DNA of 64,000 bases from Streptomyces sp. AC512_CC834 (GTDB lineage Bacteria > Actinomycetota > Actinomycetes > Streptomycetales > Streptomycetaceae), in assembly GCF_019049325.1 (NCBI RefSeq), contig NZ_JAGMUO010000014.1, forward strand, positions 248,001 to 312,000, read 5' to 3'. The notes under the pieces were generated by a model, which worked only from the letters and a program-made list of their open reading frames with translations, made no database searches and was not told the DNA's origin. Position numbers and translations under genes: made by a program. Below, piece after piece: positions 17,079-25,465 of the stretch; the first letter of the stretch is position 1; each line of letters opens with the position of its first letter.

Positions 17079-17205
17079 TTCGGCTCCGGCGGTGATGGGT
17101 CCCCGCACCGGATCGCGCAAGTCCTGAGCCACTCGGCCGTCATCCCCGCCTTCCTTGCCAGTGGAAACACACTACCGCTACGGGCACCTGCTGAAGCAGC
17201 TCATC
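17076..17205 (+). pseudogene. Possible tyrosine-recombinase C-terminal relic
   Basis: One frame reads GSPHRIAQVLSHSAV and another, slightly downstream, VETHYRYGHLLKQLI. Together they resemble the C-terminal H-x-x-R, L-G-H-S and Tyr region of phage-type integrases after small indels. The stretch is short and frameshifted and lies beside other relics. The call is tentative. Confidence 0.25.
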
Positions 17206-17208
17206 ACA

Positions 17209-17455
17209 CTACGCACGAACCCTCCTGCTCACCGTCATCTCGGCCCACGCCGTTTTGCCGACGATGAGCTGTTTCACCGCCCACTTGCCGGCCAGCGCCC
17301 GGGAGGCGTTCGCCCCGGGGGTCGGTGACGGCGATACGCAGGACAGTGCCGGCGAGGGAGGTCTTCACCCGGAACAGCCGGTCCCGTAGACATCCGTGCA
17401 GCAGGGCGTTGGTACACAACTCGCTCGCGGCCAGTACGGCGTCGCCTGGCAACTC
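17209..17455 (-). pseudogene. Truncated RsbW-like anti-sigma ATPase
   Basis: The minus strand encodes ELPGDAVLAASELCTNALLHG, the N-box of an HATPase_c anti-sigma-type kinase, followed by VKTSLAGTVLRIAVTDPRGE. The expected C-terminus, GKWAVKQLIVGKTAWAEMTV, is present only in a different frame and ends at the TAG at 17209-17211. The gene therefore lacks its N-terminus and has an internal frameshift. In intact WhiJ-type loci this ATPase is divergent from the XRE regulator, as here. Confidence 0.65.
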
Positions 17456-17959
17456 GGCTTCATACCAAGGTTGTTGCAGACGCCCGACTATGCGCGAGCG
17501 GTAGCGGTCGGTGCCGGTTCCTGGGAGGACCCCAGTGAGATCGATCCGTTCGTGGAGGCCCGGCTGGCCCGACAGGAAAGGCTGAGGTCGGAACACCCAC
17601 TGGAGTTGTGGGCCGTGATACACGAAGGAGCGCTGCGTCAACTCGTCGGTGGCCGGGACGTGATGCGGGACCAGTTGGGGCATCTGCTGGATGCCGCCCG
17701 CACCGACACCGTGAAGGTGCAGGTGGTGCCCTCGCTCGCGGGCGCCAATCCGGGCATGATCGGGGCATTCGGCATCGTCTCGTTTACTGAACCCGGCGCG
17801 CTGGATGTCGTACACATGGACGTACCCTCTTCCACCCTCTGGCTGGAGAGCGAGGAGGATGCCGCCAGGCACCGGCGCAGCTTCGACCGCATCGCGCGGG
17901 TGGGGTTGGCGGAACGCAATGCCCTCGACCTGATGGAAACGATTCGCAAGGAGATGTAG
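17447..17959 (+). pseudogene. N-terminally truncated XRE regulator, DUF5753 part only
   Basis: From about 17447 the frame encodes FIPRLLQTPDYARAVAVGAG, DPFVEARLARQERL, the ELWAVIHEGALRQLVGGRD block, VKVQVVPSLAGANPGMIGAF and a C-terminal SFDRIARVGLAERNALDLME. That is the complete DUF5753 domain of WhiJ/Scr1-like regulators. The N-terminal helix-turn-helix is missing and the frame upstream is the antisense of the ATPase relic. An apparent start at 17396 is an artefact of that junction. One deletion seems to have removed both divergent 5' ends and their shared promoter. Confidence 0.7.
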
Positions 17960-17964
17960 GCGCG

Positions 17965-18168
17965 ATGACCGAGTTCGAGTTCGACAGCTCCAGTTACAGC
18001 GGCGGGGATGCCGGTCAGGAGTGTGTCGAAGTCGCCCGAAACATCCCCGGCACCGTAGCCGTGCGTGACTCCAAGGGTCTCGGTGGGGCGATACTCCGGT
18101 TCGGCCCGGCATCCTGGGGGATATTTCAGGCAGGGCTCAGGGAGGCCGGTCCGCGCGCAGCCTGCTGA
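17965..18168 (+). CDS. DUF397 protein
   Basis: A 67-residue DUF397 protein, the small partner of WhiJ/Scr1-type XRE regulators in Streptomyces. It shows the family's SSYSGGDAGQECVEVA, VAVRDSKG and FGPASWGIFQAGLR blocks. Such proteins are linked to developmental control or to toxin-antitoxin-like behaviour with their regulator. ATG 17965 follows AAGGAG, and the gene starts five bases after the truncated DUF5753 frame. The frame is intact, but with both partners broken and no promoter of its own seen, it may be non-functional or orphaned. Confidence 0.8.
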   Translation: MTEFEFDSSSYSGGDAGQECVEVARNIPGTVAVRDSKGLGGAILRFGPASWGIFQAGLREAGPRAAC

Positions 18169-18184
18169 GCGGGGAGACAGAACA

Positions 18185-18220
18185 GGAGCCGCGCGTCCCC
18201 GGCCTGGGGCACGCGGCTCC
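18185..18220. terminator. Hairpin terminator after the DUF397 gene
   Basis: GGAGCCGCG at 18185 and CGCGGCTCC ending at 18220 form the outer stem, and CCCC/GGGG pair near the loop, with a small internal mismatch. It lies between the DUF397 gene and the convergent carboxypeptidase gene. Confidence 0.65.
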
Positions 18221-18237
18221 GTCGCTCGCCGCGTGCG

Positions 18238-19158
18238 TCAGGTCAGCTTGGCGAAGCCGTAGTTCATGAGCCGTGTGGCGTCCTTCGCGCGCTGTGCGGT
18301 CGACGAGGACGTCAGTACTGTGCCGATGACGGTCTTCCCCTTCCGGGTGGCGGCGAAGACGAGGCAGTACTTGGCCTCCGGGCCCGAGCCGGTCTTGACG
18401 CCGATCGCGCCGCTGTAACTGCCGAGCAGGGTGTTGGTGTTGGTCCAGGGCGCCATGGTGCGGGTGCCGCCCCTCTTGGTCTTCGTCTTCGCCGTGTACT
18501 TCCTGGTCTTGACGATGGTGCGGAAGGTGGAGTTCTTCATCGCGCTGCTCGCGAGGGTCGTCAGGTCGCGCGGCGTGGAGTAGTTCTTGCCCTTGCCGAT
18601 GCCGTCGAACGAGTCGAAGTGTGTGTTTTTCAGGCCGAGGTTTTTGGCGGTCGTGTTCATCTTGCCGATGAACGACTTCACCCGCGCCGCCCGCGTCTTC
18701 CCGGAGCCGAACTTGTCGGCGAGCGCGTACGCGGCGTCGCAGCCGGACGGCAGCATCAGCCCGTACAGCAACTGGCGGACCGTCACCTTGTCGCCGACGA
18801 TCAGGTGGGCGGAGGAGGCGTTCTTGGAGACGATGTAGTCGCTGTATGCCATGGGGATCGTGACCTTGGCGTTCAGGTTCAGCTTGGGCTGCGCGAGCAC
18901 GACCTTGGCGGTCATGATCTTGGTGGTGGAGCCGGTGGCGCGTTTGGTGTCCGCGGCCTTGGTGTAGAGCGACCTGCCGTTCGCGTTGTTCATCACGAAG
19001 CCGCCCTTGGCGACGATCGAGGGCGCTGCGGGAGCTGCCCGCACGGGTGTGGCGGCCTGGGCGGGTGCGGTGGCGAGGGCGCCGGTGGCCAGGACGGCGC
19101 CGCCGGTCAGGGCGGTGGCGAGGGCCCGGTGGAGTCGGGCGCCCGGAATGGTGTTCAT
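18238..19158 (-). CDS. D-alanyl-D-alanine carboxypeptidase (peptidase S11)
   Basis: A 306-residue secreted penicillin-binding protein of the DacA class that trims the terminal D-Ala from peptidoglycan stem peptides. A signal peptide (LATALTGGAVLATGALATAPAQA) is followed by the active-site SxxK as S-T-T-K in ATGSTTKIMTAKVV, the second motif in LPSGCDAAYALAD, and KTG in GVKTGSGPEAKYC. The SxN position reads Ser-Gly-Cys instead of the usual Ser-Gly-Asn. ATG 19158 gives the signal peptide directly; the open frame extends further without support. No C-terminal amphipathic anchor is obvious. Confidence 0.88.
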   Translation of the reverse strand: MNTIPGARLHRALATALTGGAVLATGALATAPAQAATPVRAAPAAPSIVAKGGFVMNNANGRSLYTKAADTKRATGSTTKIMTAKVVLAQPKLNLNAKVTIPMAYSDYIVSKNASSAHLIVGDKVTVRQLLYGLMLPSGCDAAYALADKFGSGKTRAARVKSFIGKMNTTAKNLGLKNTHFDSFDGIGKGKNYSTPRDLTTLASSAMKNSTFRTIVKTRKYTAKTKTKRGGTRTMAPWTNTNTLLGSYSGAIGVKTGSGPEAKYCLVFAATRKGKTVIGTVLTSSSTAQRAKDATRLMNYGFAKLT

Positions 19159-19369
19159 TGAGTTGATTACCCCGATTACGGTGAATTCGCCTGGAATGCG
19201 GCCGGGTTGTGGTCGATGGAGGTTCGGCCGCGTCAGTGCGACACCCTGAGGGTGGGGATGGTTGCGCGGCGGGGCGTCAGGAGGCTCCGGAATCACCCTG
19301 GCGGGTGACCGGGCGTCCGGATGCTGGACCCGGCCCCTCTTGTGTCCCTGTTGTATCTATCCTGTCCGC

Positions 19370-20020
19370 ATGACCACGGCAGTGAAGCAACCCCCCGCGG
19401 CGGACCGCGTCTACACCCACGTCAAGCAGGGCGTCCTCGAGCGCCGTTACGAGGGCGGGACGCTGCTCACCGAGGGCGAGCTGGCCGAGGCCGTGGGCGT
19501 ATCCCGCACTCCGGTGCGCGAGGCGCTGCTCCGGCTGGAGGTCGAGGGGCTGATCCGGCTCTACCCGAAGAAGGGCGCCCTGGTCCTGCCCGTCTCCGCG
19601 CAGGAGATCGCGGACGTGGTGGAGACGCGGCTGCTGGTCGAGGAGCACGCGGCGAGGAAGGCCGTACCCGCTCCGCCCGGGCTCGTGGAACGGCTGGAGG
19701 AGCTGCTGGCGCGGCAGAAGGAGCAGGCCGCCGCCGGTGACTTCGCCGCCGCCTCCGTCACCGACCGCTGTTTCCACGCCGAGATCGTCCGCAGCGGCGG
19801 CAACGCGATCCTCTCCCGCCTCTACGACCAGCTCCGCGACCGCCAGCTACGCATGGGCGTCGCCGTCATGCACTCCCACCCCGACCGGATCGCCAAGACC
19901 CTCGCCGAGCACGAGGAGCTCCTCGACGCGCTGCGCTCCGGCGACGCGGAGGCGGCGGTCGGTGTCGTGGGCCGGCACGTGGGCTGGTTCTCGCACCTGG
20001 CCAGGGGGGAGGTCCGATGA
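19370..20020 (+). CDS. GntR-family regulator, FCD subfamily
   Basis: A 216-residue transcription factor. The winged helix-turn-helix lies at residues 10-75 (TEGELAEAVGVSRTPVREAL and RLEVEGLIRLYPKKGALVLP). The FCD ligand domain follows (EIADVVETRLLVEEHAARKA, FHAEIVRSGGNAIL and AEHEELLDALRSGDAEAA), which usually binds a small organic acid with a metal. The stop overlaps the ATG of the transporter (ATGA at 20017-20020), so the two are translationally coupled and the transporter's substrate probably relates to the regulator's ligand. The ATG is at 19370; no strong ribosome site is seen, so a leaderless message is possible. Confidence 0.88.
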   Translation: MTTAVKQPPAADRVYTHVKQGVLERRYEGGTLLTEGELAEAVGVSRTPVREALLRLEVEGLIRLYPKKGALVLPVSAQEIADVVETRLLVEEHAARKAVPAPPGLVERLEELLARQKEQAAAGDFAAASVTDRCFHAEIVRSGGNAILSRLYDQLRDRQLRMGVAVMHSHPDRIAKTLAEHEELLDALRSGDAEAAVGVVGRHVGWFSHLARGEVR

Positions 20021-21327
20021 GTACGGCCACCTCGGCCGGCCGCACCCTGCCCGGTGATCCGCCCGGCGGCCGGCGTGCGGTCGCCGTGTGGGGCGTCGGA
20101 GTGTCCGTCTACTTCGTCGCCGTCATCTTCCGTACGTCCCTGGGCGTCGCCGGTCTCGACGCCGCCGACCGCTTCCACGTCAACGCCTCCGCCCTGTCCA
20201 CCTTCTCCATCCTCCAGTTGCTGGTCTACGCCGGCATGCAGATACCCGTCGGCCTGCTGGTCGACCGGCTCGGCACGAAGAGGGTGCTGGGCATCGGCGT
20301 CGTGCTCTTCACGGCGGGGCAACTGGGCTTCGCCTTCTCCCCGTCGTACGGCATGGCGCTCGCCTCGCGGGCGCTGCTGGGCTGCGGCGACGCGATGACG
20401 TTCATCAGCGTGCTGCGCCTTGGCACCCGCTGGTTCCCGGCCCGGCGCGGGCCGATGGTCGCCCAGCTCGCCGGCCTGGTCGGCATGGCGGGCAACCTGG
20501 TCTCCACCCTCGTCCTGGCCCGGCTGCTGCACGGCGTCGGCTGGACGGCGGCGTTCGCGGGCAGCGCGCTGGCCGGTGTGGTCGTCTTCGTTCTGATGCT
20601 GCTGTTCCTCAAGGACCACCCCGAGGGGCACGAGCCGGAGCCGCTGCCGCACCAGGGGGCCGCGTACGTACGGCGGCAGATCGCCATGTCCTGGCGGGAG
20701 CCGGGGACGCGGCTCGGGCTGTGGGTGCACTTCACCACCCAGTTCCCGGCGATGGTGTTCCTGCTGCTGTGGGGCATGCCGTTCCTGGTCGAGGCGCAGG
20801 GGCTGTCCCGGGCCACGGCCGGCGAACTGCTCACCCTCGTCGTGCTGTCCAACATGACGGTCGGCCTGGTCTACGGCCAGGTCATCGCCCGGCACCACGC
20901 GGCCCGGCTGCCGCTGGCGCTCGGCACCGTGGCGGCGACGGCGACCCTGTGGGCGGCGACGCTGGCCTATCCGGCCGACCGCGCGCCGATGTGGCTGCTG
21001 GTCGTGCTGTGCACGGTGCTCGGGGCGTGCGGGCCCGCGTCGATGATCGGCTTCGACTTCGCGCGGCCGGCGAATCCGCCGGAGCGGCAGGGCACGGCGT
21101 CCGGGATCACGAACATGGGCGGCTTCGTGGCGTCGATGACCACGTTGTTCGCGGTGGGGGTGCTGCTGGACGCGACCGGGGACGACTACGGGGTCGCCTT
21201 CTCGTCGGTGTTCGTGTTGCAGGCGCTCGGGGTGACGCAGATTCTGCGGTTGCGGAAGCGGGCGGCGCGCAGGGAGCGGGAGCGGTTGGCCCCGAGCAGG
21301 GTGGAGACGGTGCACGTGCCTGTGTAG
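20017..21327 (+). CDS. Major facilitator superfamily transporter
   Basis: A 436-residue permease with about twelve hydrophobic segments. The inter-helix motif DRLGTKRVLGIGVVLF marks the MFS family, and ASRALLGCGDAMTFISVLRL and the C-terminal SGITNMGGFVASMTTLFAVG blocks resemble the sugar-phosphate/nitrate-like group. It starts within the stop of the GntR gene and is expected to be regulated by it. Substrate is unknown. Confidence 0.85.
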   Translation: MSTATSAGRTLPGDPPGGRRAVAVWGVGVSVYFVAVIFRTSLGVAGLDAADRFHVNASALSTFSILQLLVYAGMQIPVGLLVDRLGTKRVLGIGVVLFTAGQLGFAFSPSYGMALASRALLGCGDAMTFISVLRLGTRWFPARRGPMVAQLAGLVGMAGNLVSTLVLARLLHGVGWTAAFAGSALAGVVVFVLMLLFLKDHPEGHEPEPLPHQGAAYVRRQIAMSWREPGTRLGLWVHFTTQFPAMVFLLLWGMPFLVEAQGLSRATAGELLTLVVLSNMTVGLVYGQVIARHHAARLPLALGTVAATATLWAATLAYPADRAPMWLLVVLCTVLGACGPASMIGFDFARPANPPERQGTASGITNMGGFVASMTTLFAVGVLLDATGDDYGVAFSSVFVLQALGVTQILRLRKRAARRERERLAPSRVETVHVPV

Positions 21328-21344
21328 GCACCCGGCGTGGGTGC

Positions 21345-21420
21345 GGGCCGGGCTGGGGGCTGCCGCCCCCAGACCCCCGCTTCGGCCCGAACGGCCTCGT
21401 CCTCAATCGCCGGACGGGCT
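21345..21420. repeat. Streptomyces intergenic GC-rich repeat
   Basis: The stretch with GGGGGCTGCCGCCCCCAGA, followed by CGGCCTCGTCCTCAATCGCC and GGACGGGCT, matches a dispersed intergenic sequence recalled from many Streptomyces genomes, usually found after genes. It contains a GGGGGCTGCCGCCCCC hairpin and probably ends transcription between the convergent transporter and isomerase genes. Confidence 0.6.
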
Positions 21421-21427
21421 CAGAGAC

Positions 21428-22252
21428 TCACGGCGTGACCGTGAAGTGGCGCAGGATCGCGTCCGTCAGGTCCTGGTCGCCCTCCGTCTTGATGCGGTCC
21501 GCCGACGCCTGGAGGGTCACGCGCCCGCAGGCCAGGCGGAAGTACGTCTCCCAGTCGAGGGTGAGGGTCGCGGCGGGGCCGAGGGCCGGGGCCGTTTCCA
21601 GGGTGCCGCGGCCCTGGATGTCGACGCGGATGGTGCGCAGGAACTCGACCGGGCCGTGCACGTCGAAGACGACGGCCGAGCTGCGCGGCGCGTTCGCCCG
21701 CTCGGCGACGACGGCGGGCAGCTCGCCGAGCAGGACGTCGCGCGCGACGTGTGCGCCGGGGGAGTCGAGGTTGCCGGGGCGGCCGAGGGCGGTGCGCAGG
21801 TCCTGCTCGTGCGCCCACACGTCGAACGCGTGCCGGCGTACGGCCTCCTCCAGCGTCAGCTCGGTGCCGAGCGGACCGCGCACCTTCGTGCCGGGGTCCC
21901 GGGACTCGTTGCGCAACTGGCGGTTGCGCCGGATGATCATGTACTCCAGCTCGGACGTCATCTCCGGAGCCGTGTGGTGGCGGCGGACGTCGACCTGCAT
22001 CTCCATGTAGCGCTGGTGGTCGTTGGTGACGTGGAAGAGGTCGCGCGGGAGCGTGTGGATGGGGCGGGGGTCGCCCAGCAGTTCGGAGTCCATGCCCAGA
22101 ATGTGGGAGACGATGTCGCGCACCGACCACCCGGGGCAGGGCGTGCGGCGGTTCCACTCTGCCTCCCCCAGCGGCTGGACCAGCTCGGATATCGCCTCGA
22201 TGGAGTGAGTCCAGGCGTCGGCGTAGGGCTGGAGGGTGGGATGCAGACTCAC
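21428..22252 (-). CDS. Maleylpyruvate isomerase-family mycothiol-dependent enzyme
   Basis: A 274-residue protein with the MDMPI/DinB-like N-terminal helical bundle (WTHSIEAISELVQPLGEAEW, CPGWSVRDIVSHILGMD) and a C-terminal domain of the SCP2-like type (LGPAATLTLDWETYFRLACG). Metal-ligand histidines are plausible in VSHILG and in EEAVRRHAFDVWAHEQDL. Family members use mycothiol as cofactor in isomerase or transferase reactions; the real substrate is unknown. GTG 22252 is preferred because GAGGGG lies upstream and the recognisable N-terminus (VSLHPTLQPYADAW) starts there. The gene is divergent from the amidohydrolase. Confidence 0.78.
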   Translation of the reverse strand: MSLHPTLQPYADAWTHSIEAISELVQPLGEAEWNRRTPCPGWSVRDIVSHILGMDSELLGDPRPIHTLPRDLFHVTNDHQRYMEMQVDVRRHHTAPEMTSELEYMIIRRNRQLRNESRDPGTKVRGPLGTELTLEEAVRRHAFDVWAHEQDLRTALGRPGNLDSPGAHVARDVLLGELPAVVAERANAPRSSAVVFDVHGPVEFLRTIRVDIQGRGTLETAPALGPAATLTLDWETYFRLACGRVTLQASADRIKTEGDQDLTDAILRHFTVTP

Positions 22253-22439
22253 GGAACGGGACCCCTCGGCGGTCGGTACACGGGCGGGTAGTGGCGTCGG
22301 TGCGTGCCAGCGGGCGGGTGGTTGCGGTCGGCGGGCGTCTTGGGACGCTAAGTTACGCTGCTGTGCGGCACCCCGGCAGTGCTTTCGTGTGACGATCGTA
22401 GGCCCGTGTGGACGGCTCGAATGCCAGGACGGTGGTAGT

Positions 22440-23234
22440 GTGCGCGCCTCTTTGATCCAAATCGCCGTGAACGAGGATGAATCGGTCGAAGCGCGCCGCC
22501 TGCGAGCGGCGGCTCTGGTAAGGGACCAGGCCGGTGCCGATCTCGTCGTGCTGCCGGAGCTGTGGACCACGGGCGCGTTCGCCTTCGAGGAGTTCGACGC
22601 GGCGGCCGAGCCGCTGCGCGGGCCGACGTACGAGGCCATGGCGAAGGCGGCGAGCGACGCGGGCGTGTGGCTGCACGCGGGGTCGGTCCCGGAGCGTGCG
22701 CCGGACGGACGGCTCTACAACACCTCTCTCGTCTTCTCCCCCTCCGGCGACCTGGCCGCCTCCTACCGCAAGATCCACCGCTTCGGGTTCGACAAGGGCG
22801 AGGCCGTGCTGATGGGCGCGGGGCGGGAGTGGGTGACGGTCCGTCTGCCGGAGACCACCCTTGGTGTGGCGACCTGTTACGACCTCCGTTTCCCCGAACT
22901 CTTCCGCTCGCTCGTCGACGCCGGTGCCGAGATCCTCGTCGTCCCGGCGGGCTGGCCGGAGCGCCGCCGGTCCCACTGGACGCTCCTGGCCCAGGCGCGG
23001 GCGGTGGAGAACCAGGCGTTCGTCCTCGCCTGCGGAACGGCCGGGACGCACGCCGGAGTTCCGCAGGCCGGTCACTCGATCGTGGTCGATCCCTGGGGCG
23101 AGGTGCTCGCGGAGGCCGGCGCGGACGAGGAGGTCCTCACGGTGGAGTTCGACCCGGCGAAGGTGGCGCGCACCCGCGAGCAGTTCCCGGCCCTGAAGGA
23201 CCGCATGCTGGGCCTGGAGCCGCCACGGCGCTGA
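22440..23234 (+). CDS. Carbon-nitrogen hydrolase (nitrilase/omega-amidase family)
   Basis: A 264-residue nitrilase-superfamily enzyme. The catalytic triad is visible: Glu in VVLPELWTTGAF, Lys in SYRKIHRFGFDKGE and Cys in GVATCYDLRFPELF. The dimer-interface block VVDPWGEVLAEAG is near the end. Members hydrolyse C-N bonds of small amides such as omega-amides of 2-oxo acids. GTG 22440 starts the family N-terminus VRASLIQIAVNEDES. A long repeat-rich non-coding region follows. Confidence 0.85.
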   Translation: MRASLIQIAVNEDESVEARRLRAAALVRDQAGADLVVLPELWTTGAFAFEEFDAAAEPLRGPTYEAMAKAASDAGVWLHAGSVPERAPDGRLYNTSLVFSPSGDLAASYRKIHRFGFDKGEAVLMGAGREWVTVRLPETTLGVATCYDLRFPELFRSLVDAGAEILVVPAGWPERRRSHWTLLAQARAVENQAFVLACGTAGTHAGVPQAGHSIVVDPWGEVLAEAGADEEVLTVEFDPAKVARTREQFPALKDRMLGLEPPRR

Positions 23235-23914
23235 GCGGCCCGGAGCGGCGGCGCCCCGGGCGGCAGGGATGGCGGCGACGGGAGCCGGTGCGGTGGTGGC
23301 CGGGCCGCCATGGCGGTGACCGGAGCCGTTACGGCGGTGAGCGGGCCGGGGCGGCGACGGTGACCTGGCCGCCACGGCGGTCGGTGTCCGGAGCCGGGGG
23401 CGGCGGCGACCCGAGCCGGTGCGGTGGTGACCGGGCCGACACGGTGGTGTCCGGAGCTCGGGCGACGGCAACCCGGGCCGGAGCGGCGGTGTCCGGAGCT
23501 CGGGCGATGGCGACCGGAACCGGCACGGTGGTGTCCTGTGCTGGGGCGGCGACCCGAGCCGGAGCGGAGCGGCGGTGTCTGGAGCCGGGGCAGCAGCGAC
23601 CGGGCCGCCTCGGTGGTGTCCGGTGCCGGGGCGGCGGTGACCGGGCCGGGCGCGGCGGCGCCTCGGGCCTGTGCTGGGGCGGCGACCGGAGCCGGAGCGG
23701 TGGTGACCGGTGCTGGGGCGGCCACCCGAGCCGGTGCGGTGGTGACCGGGCCGACACGGTGGTGTCCGGAGCTCGGGCGACGGCGACCCCAGCCGGTGCG
23801 CCAGCGACCGGGCAGGGGCGGCGGCGACCCGGGCCGCCTCAGTGATGTCCGGTGCCGGGGCGGTGGTGACCGGTGCCGATGCGCCGGCGACGCGAGCCGG
23901 GGCGGTGGGTCGTG
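23235..23914. repeat. 680-bp degenerate GC-rich repeat region, no gene
   Basis: The whole interval is built from variants of GCCGGAGCGGTGGTGACCGG and GGTGGTGTCCGGAGCTCGGG in imperfect tandem. One 61-bp block (23409-23469) recurs exactly at 23724-23784. Long frames exist on both strands but consist only of Pro/Arg/Gly-type repeats with no codon-position bias. It lies between the convergent amidohydrolase and LURP-one-like genes. It may be an expanded minisatellite. Confidence 0.75.
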
Positions 23915-24409
23915 TCAGTCGTCCTCCCGTTCCTTCTCCGCCAGGTGGATCACGCACACCGTCAGGGCGATGAGCAGCGCGGGGTCGGCGTCGTCCCGTA
24001 CGACGTCGACGCCGTAGGTGTCCCGGAGGGTGAGCCAGCGCCGGGAGATGACGGCCAGCAGCTCACCGTCGTACTCGACGGCGAACTCGCGGTCGAGGAT
24101 CTTGCCGCTGATGTCCAGCTCGGTACCGTCGGCCAGGGTGACCCGGTAGTGGTTGCGAAGCAGAGACAGCCGCTTCCGCCTGATCCGGGCCAGGGGCTCG
24201 CCGCCCCGCTCGATCACCATCGTGTCGCGCAGCGCGAACATCTTCTGATGGATGTCGATGAGCACGCGCCCCTGGGTGTCCTTCAGCTCCCAGGTGTCCC
24301 GCAGCCGCATCGCCTTGCCGTCGACGAGGTACGCCTTGTTGCCGTGGTCGTCCTCGATCCAGTAGTCGTCACCGATGCCGAGGAGCCGGTCGTACACGAG
24401 GAATCTCAT
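23915..24409 (-). CDS. LURP-one-related (tubby-like fold) protein
   Basis: A 164-residue protein with the LURP-one pattern of repeated beta hairpins: GKAMRLRDTWELKDTQGRVL, FALRDTMVIERGGEPLARIR, KRLSLLRNHYRVTLADG and RRWLTLRDTYGVDV. The last 20 residues are hydrophobic before an acidic end. The fold resembles the tubby/scramblase beta barrel; bacterial roles are not settled. Its ATG overlaps the stop of the upstream AraC-type gene (24406-24409), so the two are co-translated. Confidence 0.8.
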   Translation of the reverse strand: MRFLVYDRLLGIGDDYWIEDDHGNKAYLVDGKAMRLRDTWELKDTQGRVLIDIHQKMFALRDTMVIERGGEPLARIRRKRLSLLRNHYRVTLADGTELDISGKILDREFAVEYDGELLAVISRRWLTLRDTYGVDVVRDDADPALLIALTVCVIHLAEKEREDD

Positions 24410-25413
24410 GAGGTGATCGCTTCCCCCACGCCCGGGCCGAAACGCCGTCGGTAGGCCGACGGGCTGAGCCCGGTCTCGCGCCGCAGCCGCGTCCGCAGGT
24501 TCGCGGCGGTCCCCAGCCCGCTGCGCGCCGCCACCACCTCAAGACGTTCCTCCCCGCGCTCCATCAGCCGTCGGGCGAGGGTCACGCGCTCGGCCGTCAG
24601 CCAGGCGAGCGGTGTCGTCCCCAGTTGCGCCCGGAAGCGCCGGTGCAGGGTCGCCGGTGACACCGCCGCGCGCTCCGCCAGATCCGTTACGGTCAGCGGC
24701 TCGCCCAGCCGCTCCTGCGCCCACTCCAGCAGCGGCGCGAGCGACTCGTCGGGCACGTGGGGCATCGGCCGTTCCACGAACTGCCGCTGCCCGCCGTCCC
24801 GGTGCGCGGCGAACACCAGCCGCCGGGAGACGGCGCCCGCGATCTCGGCGCCGTGGTCCTCGCGCCAGATGTGCAGCCCGAGGTCGAGCGCCGCCGCGCT
24901 GCCCGCGGCGGTGAGGATGTCGCCCTCGTCCACGAACAGCACGTCCGGCTCCAACAGCACCCGCGGGTGCAGCCGCCGGAAGGAGTCCGTCCAGAGCCAG
25001 TGCGTGGCCGCCCGCCGCCCGTCCAGCAGCCCGGCCTCGGCGAGTGCGAAGGTGCCGGTGCAGAGGCTGACGACGCGGGCGCCACGCGCGTGCGCGCGCC
25101 GGATGGTGTCCAGAACGGCCGGGCCGCGCGGTACGACGTTGTCGGGCCGGCCGGGGACGACGAGGGTGTCGGCCCCGTCGGCGGTGTCCAGCCCGGGTAC
25201 GTCGGCGAGCGTGAAGAACCCGTGGTTCATCCGGATCCCCGGGGTCGGCCCGCACAGCGACACCTCGTACAGCGGCCGTGTCAGCCCCAGCTCGGGCCGC
25301 GGCAGCCCGAACAACTCGGTGGCACAGCCGACCTCGAAGGGATTGGTGCCCTCGTCGACGATCACGGCGACGCGGTGGGGTGGACGCGGTGGCTGAGAGG
25401 ATCCTTGCGGCAT
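24406..25413 (-). CDS. GlxA-type AraC-family regulator with DJ-1/PfpI domain
   Basis: A 335-residue regulator. The N-terminal DJ-1/PfpI-like domain (VAVIVDEGTNPFEVGCATEL, VVSLCTGTFALAEAGLLDGR with the nucleophile-elbow Cys) is followed by a double helix-turn-helix AraC domain at about 220-330 (LTVTDLAERAAVSPATLHRR and SGLGTAANLRTRLRRETGLS). GlxA-type proteins often control nearby detoxification or amino-acid catabolic genes. It is divergent from a cupin gene across only 52 bases and translationally coupled to the LURP-one gene. Confidence 0.85.
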   Translation of the reverse strand: MPQGSSQPPRPPHRVAVIVDEGTNPFEVGCATELFGLPRPELGLTRPLYEVSLCGPTPGIRMNHGFFTLADVPGLDTADGADTLVVPGRPDNVVPRGPAVLDTIRRAHARGARVVSLCTGTFALAEAGLLDGRRAATHWLWTDSFRRLHPRVLLEPDVLFVDEGDILTAAGSAAALDLGLHIWREDHGAEIAGAVSRRLVFAAHRDGGQRQFVERPMPHVPDESLAPLLEWAQERLGEPLTVTDLAERAAVSPATLHRRFRAQLGTTPLAWLTAERVTLARRLMERGEERLEVVAARSGLGTAANLRTRLRRETGLSPSAYRRRFGPGVGEAITS

Positions 25414-25465
25414 GTGCGATTTCTAGCACTCGTCCGGTGGGCCCGGCACCCCGCACGATGACGGC

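Noticed and set aside
22353..23957. Long minus-strand frame rich in Pro, Arg and His across the repeat region
   Set aside because: It is produced by GC-rich repeats and the antisense of the amidohydrolase; no domain, start signal or codon bias supports it.
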